A stretch of DNA of 24,504 nt from Myxococcales bacterium UBA5297 (GTDB lineage: Bacteria; Myxococcota; Myxococcia; Myxococcales; UBA5297), in NCBI GenBank assembly GCA_002408385.1, contig DHSB01000027.1:30746-55249 (forward strand). The letters run 5' to 3'. Position 1 is the stretch's first letter. Every line of letters begins with the position of its first letter. Position numbers and translations under genes: made by a program. Below are positions 8,555 to 15,863 of this stretch, one piece after another. The notes beneath the pieces are model-generated. The model was given only the letters and a program-made list of their open reading frames with translations, made no database searches and was not told where the DNA came from.

Positions 8555-10198
8555 TCACCGCGTCGGGTGCGGCCACTCGGGCCCGCCCCAGATCTCGTAG
8601 ACCCACTCCGGATGGTCGACGAACGGGTTCCGGTTGCGCTGCAGGGTCTCGAAGATCACGTCGTTGCGCGCCCGCTCCCGGTCGTCGGGCGGGTCCTCGA
8701 CGTGCCACCTCAGCAGGTGCGACAGCTTGCCGTGGCGCGGGGTGCTCACGTGCTGGTTGTTGTCCGGCTGGCCCTGCGCGTTGAGCAGCGAGGGGATCTC
8801 CTCGACCAACTCGAGGTCGGGCATCGGCGGGTCGTCGCCCTCGTAGCGCACCGCCATGTAGAAGAGCGCCCGCGCGACCTCGCCCTTCACCTCGTCGCGC
8901 GGCTCGAACGAGACGCCCTCGACGATGTTGCAGGTGGTGTCCGAGTAGGGCACGCCGCCCTCGGCGAAGTCGAGGTGCCAGCGCGTGCTGTTGACGTCGG
9001 GGCGCGTGGGCCGCAGGTGGTGCAGGTCGCTGTAGCCCGCGTAGGCGTCCGAGCCGAACCCGCCGTGGCTCTTGGCCCAGAGGTGCTCCTTGTTGAAGTC
9101 CGACTGCGTCGACTGGCCCGTGTAGAACTGGATTATCGAGCCGGGGTTGTCCGGGTCGGCGTCGGTGACCGAGAAGGCCGCGTTCACGTCCTCGCGGTAC
9201 GAGAGCACGACGTGGTCGGCGATGATCTCGTGGAGCGCGGCCTTGAGCTCGTCGCCGGTCTTGCCCATCGCGCGCTCGTAGTAGGTCTCGAGCGTCGCCC
9301 CGACGGCCTGCCAATCTGCGGCCGAATCGCCTTGGCCGATGAGGGTTGGGCGCAGGCGTGCCCAATGGCGGTCGGAATCGGGGATGGAGACCGCGTCGTC
9401 GGGGCTCGTCGAGGGCCACTCCTCGTCATCCACCGCCTTCTGCGCCGCCGCGAGCGCGGCCTCCTGCAGCCAGCCGAGCTGATTGCGGCCGGTTTCGTAG
9501 ATGACCGCGTCGAGCACCGTGCCGTCGGCCGCCTCCAGCCAGAGCAGGCCGTGCTTGAAGCTCGGGCCGAAGGCCTCGGAAGAGACGAAGTCCCAGACCC
9601 CCGGGTTGTTGTCGCTCTTCCGCACGTCGGTCGTGCCGGTGTAGGCGCTGCCGTGGATCCGCACGACATCGCCGTCGGCGAGCTCGAACGGAAGCTGCGT
9701 GCTCTCGAGCTGCTGGTTGACGTAGGCGTGGTTGGCCGACGAGTACGTCCAGCTCCCCGCCTGCGCGAACACTGCGTTGGCTATCGTGAGCTCGACCCAG
9801 ACGTCGGCGCCGTCGGACACAGGGCCGTCGTGGGAGAGCCCGAAGGCCGAGATGAAGACCGGGGGCCACCTGGGCAGCGGCGGAACGCCTGCGTCCGCCT
9901 CTCCACCGTCGGGCGTGCCTGCGTCCTCGACCGGAAGCCCGGCGTCCTCGACCGGCGTTCCGGCGTCCTCACCCCCATCGACCCCGGCATCGACCCCGGC
10001 ATCGGCGGCCGCGTCGGGAAGGCCGGCATCGGCTGAGCCGTCGGACGGCTCGACCCCGGAGTCGGCGGCGACGCCGCCATCCTCGACCGCAGGGGGCGCG
10101 GGCTCGGACGGGCATCCGGTGAGCGTGGCGAGGGCGACCAAGAGCGCGGCGATGGCCAGGGCGGCGGGGCGAGAGACGAATCGTGGTGTGCGGGTCAT
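8555..10198 (-). CDS. Endonuclease I family lipoprotein with an LTD-like domain
   Basis: A 547-residue exported protein. A lipoprotein signal ends in LATLTGC (C29), followed by a DAG-rich linker (about 37-105), a beta-rich domain resembling a lamin-tail domain (about 112-235), and an endonuclease I domain (about 300-540). Catalytic signatures are present: NKEHLW (E371-H372, metal ligand and general base), YSDLHHLRP (389-397), VNSTR with N403, and the C-terminal RNRNPFVDHPEWVYEIW block. The family (EndA, Vvn, Bsn) cleaves DNA and RNA with a Mg-bound beta-beta-alpha-metal site, typically outside the cytoplasm. It is therefore likely to degrade extracellular nucleic acids from the cell surface, which suits a predatory or scavenging lifestyle (inference). 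ATG 10198 is chosen because it opens the signal peptide. It is preceded 34 bp upstream by the YqaA-like gene. Confidence 0.93.
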   Translation of the reverse strand: MTRTPRFVSRPAALAIAALLVALATLTGCPSEPAPPAVEDGGVAADSGVEPSDGSADAGLPDAAADAGVDAGVDGGEDAGTPVEDAGLPVEDAGTPDGGEADAGVPPLPRWPPVFISAFGLSHDGPVSDGADVWVELTIANAVFAQAGSWTYSSANHAYVNQQLESTQLPFELADGDVVRIHGSAYTGTTDVRKSDNNPGVWDFVSSEAFGPSFKHGLLWLEAADGTVLDAVIYETGRNQLGWLQEAALAAAQKAVDDEEWPSTSPDDAVSIPDSDRHWARLRPTLIGQGDSAADWQAVGATLETYYERAMGKTGDELKAALHEIIADHVVLSYREDVNAAFSVTDADPDNPGSIIQFYTGQSTQSDFNKEHLWAKSHGGFGSDAYAGYSDLHHLRPTRPDVNSTRWHLDFAEGGVPYSDTTCNIVEGVSFEPRDEVKGEVARALFYMAVRYEGDDPPMPDLELVEEIPSLLNAQGQPDNNQHVSTPRHGKLSHLLRWHVEDPPDDRERARNDVIFETLQRNRNPFVDHPEWVYEIWGGPEWPHPTR

Positions 10199-10232
10199 GT
10201 CGAGGCCCACGATACACCACGACTCCCATCGG

Positions 10233-10637
10233 TCAGCCCGCGAGCAGGGCGATGGCGCCATAGCGCGCGAGCTTTCCCGCGGCCATGAAGAGCGCGCTCC
10301 ACCAGGGACTGACCCGCAACCAGCCGGCGGCCACGCACAGCGCGTCGCCGACCACCGGCGCCCAGGCGAAGAGCATCGCCACCGCGCCCCAGCGCTCGAC
10401 CAGCGCGCGCCCGCGCTTCGGGGCCGTCTTCGCGAAGAGCCGGCCGAGCCCATAGGACGTCATCCCGCCGAGCGTGTTGCCGAGCGTGCCCACGCCCAAT
10501 GCCCACCAGATCAAGTGCGGATGAAGGCGCAGCACGCCGAAGAGCACCGCCTCCGAGCCGCCGGGCAACAGCGTCGCGGCGAGGAAGCTGGAGGCGAACA
10601 GGCCCCACAGGCTGAGGTCTTCGGTGACGATGGGCAT
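10233..10637 (-). CDS. yqaA: YqaA/DedA-type small membrane protein
   Basis: A 134-residue integral membrane protein. The N-terminal LFASSFLAATLLPGGSEA, the central LGNTLGGMTSYGLGR and the C-terminal helix with GKLARYG match the YqaA branch of the DedA/SNARE-associated (VTT) superfamily, and the length fits (E. coli YqaA is about 142 residues). Family members are thought to act in membrane lipid homeostasis or transport; the YqaA substrate is not established. ATG 10637 is taken; the longer in-frame start at 10895 adds unlikely sequence and would overlap the divergent M23 gene. It is probably the first gene of the minus-strand operon with the nuclease. Confidence 0.88.
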   Translation of the reverse strand: MPIVTEDLSLWGLFASSFLAATLLPGGSEAVLFGVLRLHPHLIWWALGVGTLGNTLGGMTSYGLGRLFAKTAPKRGRALVERWGAVAMLFAWAPVVGDALCVAAGWLRVSPWWSALFMAAGKLARYGAIALLAG

Positions 10638-10866
10638 CGGAGTGGCGCGCCCCAGGGGCCGAGCAGAGCTACCACGGGCATCGGCGCCGAGGGGAGAGGA
10701 AGAGAGGCGCCCGGCCGCCAACGCCGAGAGCGACCGATATCGGCCGGTGGCGCGCGAGACGGGAAAGGTCACGCACGTCCCTGCTGTTCTGCTCCCGAAC
10801 GCCGAAACTCCGGACGAGGGACGTCGGCTCGCTCGCACGCCCGTTCCGCTCACCTCCCGAGACTCG
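10638..10866. promoter_or_regulatory. Divergent intergenic region (yqaA / M23 peptidase)
   Basis: 229 bp between divergent starts. It must contain both promoters if the starts chosen here are right. No convincing -35/-10 or operator was found. Confidence 0.4.
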
Positions 10867-11991
10867 ATGCCTCCCCATCGACCACGCGCACTCACCCGCG
10901 GCCTCGTCGCCGCAGCCCTGACGATGATGGTCCTCGGCGCGCTCGCGCCCGCCGTGGTCTGGTTCGCTCGTGACTTCCAGGGGCCAGGCGACCGCCCGTT
11001 GTCGCGCTACCTGTCGCTGCTGACCTCGCGGCCTCGCCCGCGCTGGAACCTGCCCGGCTCCGACAGCGAGATCGCCCGGCTCGCTCGGCTCTCGGGAACG
11101 CGCCCCGCGCTGCTCAAAGGCGTCGCGCTCGCGCTCAACTCCGATCCCGACGCGACCACCTTGACGATGGACCTCTCGCCGGGGACCCGCGAGCTGCTCG
11201 TCGCCCTCGGCGAGCCGGAGGCGCTCCTCGAGACCCCCGAGGGCCGGCTCGAGGCGGTCGGCAGAGGTCTCGCCGCTCTCGAAGAGCTCTTCGGCGGCGA
11301 AGAGGCGGTCCTCGTCGCGCTGGTCGCCGGGGTCGAGCCGGCCACCAAAGCGGTCGCGCAGGTCCAGCGCCGCGGCCTCAACCCGACCTATGAGAACCTC
11401 GCCCGGCGTCTGCCCCGAGCGCTGCGGCGCGAGACGAATGCCGTCGTTCCCGCCGCGCTCTCGCTCGCCACGGCCTTCGACATGGACTGGCCCTCGGGCA
11501 GGTTCCAGCGCGTCAGCTCGGCTTTCGGAATGCGCATCCACCCGGTCAAAGGGACGCGCCGGTTGCACGCCGGCATCGACATCCCGATGCCATGCGGCAC
11601 TCCGGTGACCGCCGCCGCGAGCGGCAAGGTCCTGCGGGCGGGCTACAACCGCGTCAGCGGCTGGCACCTCATCATCGACCACGGCCGAGGAGTCACCAGC
11701 GCCTACATGCACAACGACAAGCTGCTCGTGAGGCGCGGGGAGCGGGTGCACCGCGATCAGGCGATCGCGCTCTCGGGCAACACCGGGCGGACGACCGGGC
11801 CGCACCTGCACTACGAGGTCGCGCACGCGGGGACTCCGGTCGATCCCTTCTTCCTCTACCGGCGCGGCGAGCTCATCGCCGCAGCCGACAAGGAGAACGG
11901 CCGGGCCGAGGCGCTGCTCCAAGCGCCCAGGCGCGCCCCGTCGGCGCAGCCATCGGGCCTGCTCGCCGTCATCGCGCTGGCCGGGAGGTAA
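10867..11991 (+). CDS. M23 (LytM) family metallopeptidase, membrane-anchored
   Basis: A 374-residue protein with an N-terminal transmembrane anchor or uncleaved signal (about 12-34), a helical middle region (about 60-210), and a C-terminal LytM domain (about 215-345). Zinc and catalytic residues are intact: H234 and D238 in RLHAGIDI, and H313/H315 in GPHLHYEV; SSAFGMRIHP at the domain start is typical. The domain hydrolyses peptide cross-bridges of peptidoglycan in the periplasm, or acts on secreted substrates. Intact ligands suggest a real hydrolase, unlike EnvC/NlpD-type activators that have lost them. ATG 10867 has a weak GAG upstream but begins the anchor directly; upstream in-frame sequence is not protein-like. 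Confidence 0.93.
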   Translation: MPPHRPRALTRGLVAAALTMMVLGALAPAVVWFARDFQGPGDRPLSRYLSLLTSRPRPRWNLPGSDSEIARLARLSGTRPALLKGVALALNSDPDATTLTMDLSPGTRELLVALGEPEALLETPEGRLEAVGRGLAALEELFGGEEAVLVALVAGVEPATKAVAQVQRRGLNPTYENLARRLPRALRRETNAVVPAALSLATAFDMDWPSGRFQRVSSAFGMRIHPVKGTRRLHAGIDIPMPCGTPVTAAASGKVLRAGYNRVSGWHLIIDHGRGVTSAYMHNDKLLVRRGERVHRDQAIALSGNTGRTTGPHLHYEVAHAGTPVDPFFLYRRGELIAAADKENGRAEALLQAPRRAPSAQPSGLLAVIALAGR

Positions 11992-12023
11992 GCGGCAACA
12001 GCCGGCGGCGTTTCGAAGGCTTT

Positions 12024-12320
12024 GCGATCGACGTCCCCGACTACGGCAGCGGCAATCCCGGACTTTGGCGGCTCGGGTGCGGACTATGGCCACCGTAGTT
12101 GCCGGCTTCCCGGTCGAAGTCCCCGGCTATGGCGGCCGTAATCGCCGACTTTCCGGTCGAACTCGCTGACTATGGCGGCCGTAGTCTCCGAGCTCCCGCT
12201 CGAAGTCGGCGACTTAGCGGCCTAAGTCCTTGACTTCGCGGGGGTAGTTGCCGACTTCCGGGTCATAGTCATCGACTTCCCGGTCATAGTCTTCGACTTC
12301 GAGATCATAGTCGGTGACTT
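12024..12320. repeat. Degenerate tandem array, 21-22-bp unit, about 13 copies
   Basis: Between the M23 gene and the LigD-like gene, units about 21-22 bp long run head to tail. A consensus is GACTTCCCGGTCATAGTC plus a 3-nt spacer, with a second form GACTATGGCGGCCGTAGTC. Each unit begins GACT and ends AGTC, so single units are imperfect palindromes. The best-preserved units are at 12250-12315; units become degenerate toward 12030. Read on the minus strand, the period gives heptapeptides of the form Val-x-Asp-Tyr-x-Arg-Glu, interrupted by a stop (TAA) and later out of frame. No open gene spans it. It is unrelated in sequence to the 21-bp array at 1-210. Confidence 0.85.
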
Positions 12321-12399
12321 ACCCAGAATGGATCAGTTCACCCCCAGACGGGCTGAGCGGAGCCTCGCGAGCGGCGGCCGGCACGCCCACCGCCCAGGC

Positions 12400-13356
12400 T
12401 CAGGTGCGTAGGCCGAGCGTGCGCGAGGCCGGCTCGACGAGCGGCCCGAGATCGAACCGATCGCCGCCAAAGGGCGGGACCCAGAGGTCGCCGAGGCGGC
12501 GGACTCGCCCGGGCACGTTGCCCATCGTGAAGTCCTCGATCTCGATGCCCTCCTCGACCTCGCGCCAGGTCACCGGCGTCGAGACCGTCGCCCGCGGCCT
12601 GGGGCGCACCGAGTAGGCCGAGGCGAGCGTGCTGCCCCAGCGGTTCTGGTTGTAGTCGACCAGCACCCGACCCTCCGGGCGCGCGGCGATCTCGTAGACC
12701 GCGGTGGCGAGCCGCGGCAGGCGCCGCTCGACCTCGAAGGCGAAGGCCTTGGCGAAGGTCCAGACCTGCTTCTGCGTCGGCCCGCGCGCGATGCCGACGT
12801 AGAGGTGCATGCCTTTGGAGCCGGAGGTCTTCGCGTGGACGCGCATCCCCAGCGCCTCGAGCAGCTCGCGCACGCGCAGGGCGAGCGCGCGCACCTCGGT
12901 GAAGGTCGCGCCCGGGACCGGATCGAGATCGAAGTGCAGGAAGTCGGGCCGGTTCAGCTCGTCGCGGCGGCTGTACCAGGGGTTCAGGTCGATGCAGCCG
13001 AGGTTGACGATCCACAGCAGCGAGGCGAGGTCCTGGACGAGGGGGAAGTCGATGACGTTGCCCGAGCGATGGACCACGCGCACGGTCTCTATCCACTCGG
13101 GCCTGGGGCGAGGGGCGCGCTTCATGAAGAAGAACTCGCCCTGCCAGCCGTGCGGATAGCGCTTCATGACCATCGGCCGGTCGCGCAAGTGCGGCAGCAG
13201 CGCGTCGGAGACCGACTCGTAGTAGCGCAGCAGGTCGCGCTTGGAGAGCCCGAGCGCAGGCCAGAACGGCTTGTCGAGGTGCGTGAGCCGAACCTCGCGG
13301 TCGCCGAGCCGCACGACGGCCTGGGCGACCTCGTCGGGGATCACCGAGCGGCCCAT
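12400..13356 (-). CDS. LigD-type polymerase domain protein (AEP primase-polymerase), stand-alone
   Basis: A 318-residue protein matching the polymerase module of bacterial NHEJ ligase LigD. Visible motifs: REVRLTHLDKPFWP near the N terminus, YPHGWQGEFFFMKRAP, the catalytic pair D143-x-D145 in HFDLDP, H184 in TSGSKGMHL, and the third acidic residue D234 in LVDYNQN. The family extends DNA ends with nucleotides, preferring ribonucleotides, during Ku-dependent end joining. Here the protein stops after the POL module: there is no ligase or phosphoesterase domain and no ku gene in the window. ATG 13356 is chosen because it starts 12 residues before the family's first conserved strand; ATG 13401 is possible. 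Neither has a good Shine-Dalgarno. Confidence 0.92.
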   Translation of the reverse strand: MGRSVIPDEVAQAVVRLGDREVRLTHLDKPFWPALGLSKRDLLRYYESVSDALLPHLRDRPMVMKRYPHGWQGEFFFMKRAPRPRPEWIETVRVVHRSGNVIDFPLVQDLASLLWIVNLGCIDLNPWYSRRDELNRPDFLHFDLDPVPGATFTEVRALALRVRELLEALGMRVHAKTSGSKGMHLYVGIARGPTQKQVWTFAKAFAFEVERRLPRLATAVYEIAARPEGRVLVDYNQNRWGSTLASAYSVRPRPRATVSTPVTWREVEEGIEIEDFTMGNVPGRVRRLGDLWVPPFGGDRFDLGPLVEPASRTLGLRT

Positions 13357-13694
13357 GACGCGAAGGTGGCGACGCCGAAGAGGGCCCAGCAAGCGCCGCA
13401 TCCCTGTTGCGCGCCCGCCTCGCGGGAGGTCAGCCGCCTGGAGCGCGAGCGGGCTTCGCGCCGCCGATGACGCTCTCTCAAGGTTTGTCGCGGAATCGAG
13501 CGAGCCTCGGCTCCCCACCCTCCGTTCACCTTGAGCGAAGTCGACAGCCCGTCGGCCTGCGCCGAGCCAGCCGAGGCTGACCGTTGTCGCTCGAAGGGTT
13601 CTTCGACACGTCTTCAGATTCGGCGCGCCTGTCCGACCGCTTCTATGATGACTGGGCTCGCTCCGGCTCGAACCCTCTCCACGGGAGACCGTCC
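13357..13694. other. Divergent intergenic region with dispersed repeat
   Basis: 338 bp between the LigD-like gene (minus) and the ExbD-like gene (plus). It contains GAGCGAAGTCGAC near 13527 and the second copy of the TCGAAG-hairpin element (13588-13617). No open reading frame here looks coding. Promoters for both genes are expected but not recognisable. Confidence 0.5.
13588..13617. repeat. Dispersed palindromic element, TCGAAG-hairpin (copy 2)
   Basis: TCGAAG, loop GGTT, CTTCGA, embedded in the same 30-bp context as 254-283 and 20097-20125. It is located 78 bp before the start at 13695. Confidence 0.8.
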
Positions 13695-14663
13695 ATGAAG
13701 AGATCACGCGTGCGCATCACCCTCCTCGTCATCGTCGGGGCGCTTGCCGGGATCGCATTCTCCCAAGCGCGGCAGAGCCGCTGCGAGGCCAAGGTCGCAG
13801 AGCTCGAAGCCTGGTACACCGCGGTGGCCGAGGAGGGGAACCGCGCCTTCGACCTGCTGGGCCGGGACGTACCTCTGGTCGCGAGCAAGCGCCGAGGGCG
13901 CCATTTCCTCGTCCGTGCCTCTGTCGAGGCGAGCCGGGGGTCGGTCCAGGTGAACGGCGCGCCGATAGCGATGGGCGTTCCGGACGGCGAGCCGCTCGAC
14001 CGGATCACGCAGGCGCTCATCGAGCTCCACGGCGCCGGACCTGCGCGGCGCGAGGCTGCGAACACCGCCGACGGGCCGCGTCCGCCGGTTCCCGAGGCGA
14101 TCGCCTTGGTCGTCGACAGGCAGACGAAGTGGTCGGTGGTCTGCGACCTCGTCGAAGCGGTCGCGAACGCCGGTTACCTGCGGGTCTTCTTCGTCGCCGA
14201 GGGAACGAGCGCGGTCTCGGCGCCACCCCGCGCCAGCAACACCGAGCTCTTCGAGTCCCTCGCCCGGTCGACCCCGAACGACCCCGCCCCGGTACTCAAC
14301 CCCGACAACCCTGCCAAAGGGCGCCTCTACGACGAATGCCAGCCGGTGGTGGAGCTTCTCCAAACCTATTCCCACACCAACCCTCTGCAGGTCTTGGCCC
14401 GTGCGCCGCGGGAGATTCCCGCCGGTATTCGGGCCTGCGGATGCGCCGTCGATTTCGACGCGGTCAAGAACCAGATCTGGGCGCAGATGGGCCGCTTCTC
14501 CGGCCCTCCGTTCGTCGACGTTCCTTTCACGCTGGCCGACGAAGGCGCCGCGGGGCGAGTGGTCGAGGCCCCGGCGCAGCAGCCCTTCGAAGCGGTCTTC
14601 GCGGCCCTCGAGGCGGCTGCGCTCTCGGGCGAACCGCTCCGCCTGCGGGCGGCGGGCCGCTGA
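13695..14663 (+). CDS. Membrane-anchored protein with ExbD/TolR-like segment
   Basis: A 322-residue protein with an N-terminal hydrophobic helix (about 8-25) preceded by Lys/Arg, giving a single-pass anchor or signal. The central segment (about 134-170) VVDRQTKWSVVCDLVEAVANAGYLRVFFV has the strand-helix-strand pattern of the ExbD/TolR periplasmic domain. An N-terminal segment (about 70-113) may be a second, degenerate half. The C-terminal region has paired cysteines (C248-G-C250) in RACGCAVD. ExbD proteins couple proton-driven ExbB motors to the outer envelope, but there is no ExbB nearby and the key N-terminal transmembrane Asp of ExbD is absent, so a motor role is doubtful. ATG 13695 has GGGAGA upstream. 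Confidence 0.75.
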   Translation: MKRSRVRITLLVIVGALAGIAFSQARQSRCEAKVAELEAWYTAVAEEGNRAFDLLGRDVPLVASKRRGRHFLVRASVEASRGSVQVNGAPIAMGVPDGEPLDRITQALIELHGAGPARREAANTADGPRPPVPEAIALVVDRQTKWSVVCDLVEAVANAGYLRVFFVAEGTSAVSAPPRASNTELFESLARSTPNDPAPVLNPDNPAKGRLYDECQPVVELLQTYSHTNPLQVLARAPREIPAGIRACGCAVDFDAVKNQIWAQMGRFSGPPFVDVPFTLADEGAAGRVVEAPAQQPFEAVFAALEAAALSGEPLRLRAAGR

Positions 14664-14790
14664 CCGACGGACTCATTCGCAGGCTCCTTCAGCGCCCGTC
14701 GTGTCGAGGGTTCGCATAGCTCCCAGGCCCCTGGAACCGAGCCGCCGTTCGCCCCTCCCGGCTGACGCCCATCGAAACTGGAGAACCACA

Positions 14791-14841
14791 ATGCCTCGAG
14801 GAGACAGCCCTCGGAGAGAGAGCACGGGAGCGAAATCATGA
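14791..14841 (+). CDS. Possible 16-residue leader peptide, coupled to the next gene
   Basis: ATG 14791 follows ACTGGAGAACC (GGAG with 7-nt spacing) and encodes MPRGDSPRRESTGAKS. Its TGA (14839-14841) overlaps the ATG of the following gene (14838-14840) as ATGA. The good ribosome site and the overlap suggest translational coupling. The peptide has no run of a single amino acid that would suggest attenuation. Such a short frame can arise by chance. Confidence 0.35.
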   Translation: MPRGDSPRRESTGAKS

Positions 14842-15356
14842 GCCAGACCGAAAGACTGAACGCAGCCATCCTCGAGGCCGGCGTCGGCGTCGAGCAGATC
14901 GGACTCGACGACGGAGTCCGTCTCGAGATCGACGAGGACGAGGGCACCTACACGCTGACGCTCGGCTCCGAGGGTGAGGAGTCATTCGACGACATCGAAG
15001 AGGCGCTGGAGCGGATCGCAGCCTACGGCGAGGAGTACGGGGGCGACGGCACCCGTCCTGGAGCCATCGTGGAGCTCGTGCGCAAGCTGAACGGGCTTCT
15101 CGCAAGGGTGCCTGTGGACGAGAGGTTCGACGCGCTGGCAACTCGCTTTTCGCGAGTCGAGGCACTGGCGCGAAGACTCGGCCTGGAGCGCTGGAAAAAG
15201 GTCTCGGGGGCTCGGCACGATGCCGAGGTAACGGCAGACGAGCACGGCGACGTCGGCTTCTACGAGGATGGGAATGGGGTGCTCTGGTACGTCTTCGTCG
15301 AGGATGGACGGGTGCGCTATCGCGTCTGGGACGGCGCAAAGTTCGACGAGCGCTGA
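14838..15356 (+). CDS. Acidic hypothetical protein
   Basis: A 172-residue soluble protein, unrecognised. It is rich in Asp/Glu, especially at about 20-70 (DEDEGTYTLTLGSEGEE), then has a helical middle (about 72-125) and a C-terminal strand-rich part ending VLWYVFVEDGRVRYRVWDG. The latter suggests a compact beta domain. The start has GGGAG 7 nt upstream. No signal peptide or membrane helix. It follows the ExbD-like gene by 174 bp and may be co-transcribed. The overlapping minus-strand frame is Arg/Pro-rich shadow sequence. Confidence 0.75.
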   Translation: MSQTERLNAAILEAGVGVEQIGLDDGVRLEIDEDEGTYTLTLGSEGEESFDDIEEALERIAAYGEEYGGDGTRPGAIVELVRKLNGLLARVPVDERFDALATRFSRVEALARRLGLERWKKVSGARHDAEVTADEHGDVGFYEDGNGVLWYVFVEDGRVRYRVWDGAKFDER

Positions 15357-15486
15357 CTCTGCCGGCGGCGGTCAAGAGGCGCCGCGGAATCTCCTTGAAC
15401 CCGGCCCGGCCCCCCCGGTCACCTCGAGCGTGGGCCGAGCCTGCGAGGCCGAAGTCGAGAGGCCCTTCGACTCCGCTCCTGACCAA

Positions 15487-15683
15487 CGGCCCTGCCAGCT
15501 CAAGGTCACAGCCGGCCAAGGGACCGGTAACGAGCCCGGGGTGAGCGGTTCGCGACAACTCGTTGGATCCGGTACCCCGAGACGCCAGCACGAAGGCTGG
15601 CGCTCCGGGCCTCGCTACGGCCCTGTCAGATCAAGGTCACAGCCGAGCGAGGGCCCGGCGCAAAGCTCGGGCTGAGCGGCTAT
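15487..15683. repeat. Direct repeat pair, about 66 bp, 131-bp period
   Basis: The segment 15487-15552 is repeated at 15618-15683 with substitutions. Both begin CGGCCCTG, contain TCAAGGTCACAGCCG, and end in GAGCGG near a CGC. Between them lies the REP-like hairpin at 15583. The second copy runs into TATCGCTCG, which links it to the TCGAAG-hairpin family near 250 and 20090. It appears to be a composite of dispersed repeats. Confidence 0.75.
15583..15602. repeat. REP-like hairpin (copy 3)
   Basis: CGCCAGC, loop ACGAAG, GCTGGCG, then CTCCGG: identical over 25 bp to the copy at 7985 and near-identical to that at 215. It sits between the two halves of the direct repeat. Confidence 0.85.
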
Positions 15684-15863
15684 CGCTCGCAAGTCGCCAT
15701 CCTCCAAACCCCTATGACCCGTAGGCCTCCGAGCCACCCGTCCCGCGAACGACAAAGAGTGTCCTGGGGCACCGACTGCAACACGGTGGACTATTCGACG
15801 GCCCCGGCATAGAGAAGCGCTTTTCCAGATTCGCGGCTGGCGCGCGCGGCAGGGAGCGGCGGG

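Larger units (their letters stand above)
15357..15863. other. 507-bp repeat-rich intergenic region
   Basis: No gene is supported between the acidic protein and the phosphatidyltransferase. The region holds a GTCGAGAGG/CCCTTCGAC imperfect palindrome near 15456-15473, the direct repeat pair (15487-15552, 15618-15683) and a REP-like hairpin (15583-15602). The last 170 bp (about 15690-15863) lack repeats and should contain the promoter of the downstream gene, though none is recognisable. Confidence 0.6.

Noticed and set aside
12024..12320. Replication origin iterons
   Set aside because: The period fits iterons, but there is no replication initiator gene nearby, no AT-rich region and no DnaA boxes.
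14836..15591. Minus-strand 251-residue frame opposite the acidic protein gene
   Set aside because: Arg/Pro/Ser-rich with no domain; the plus-strand gene has a clear Shine-Dalgarno and balanced composition.
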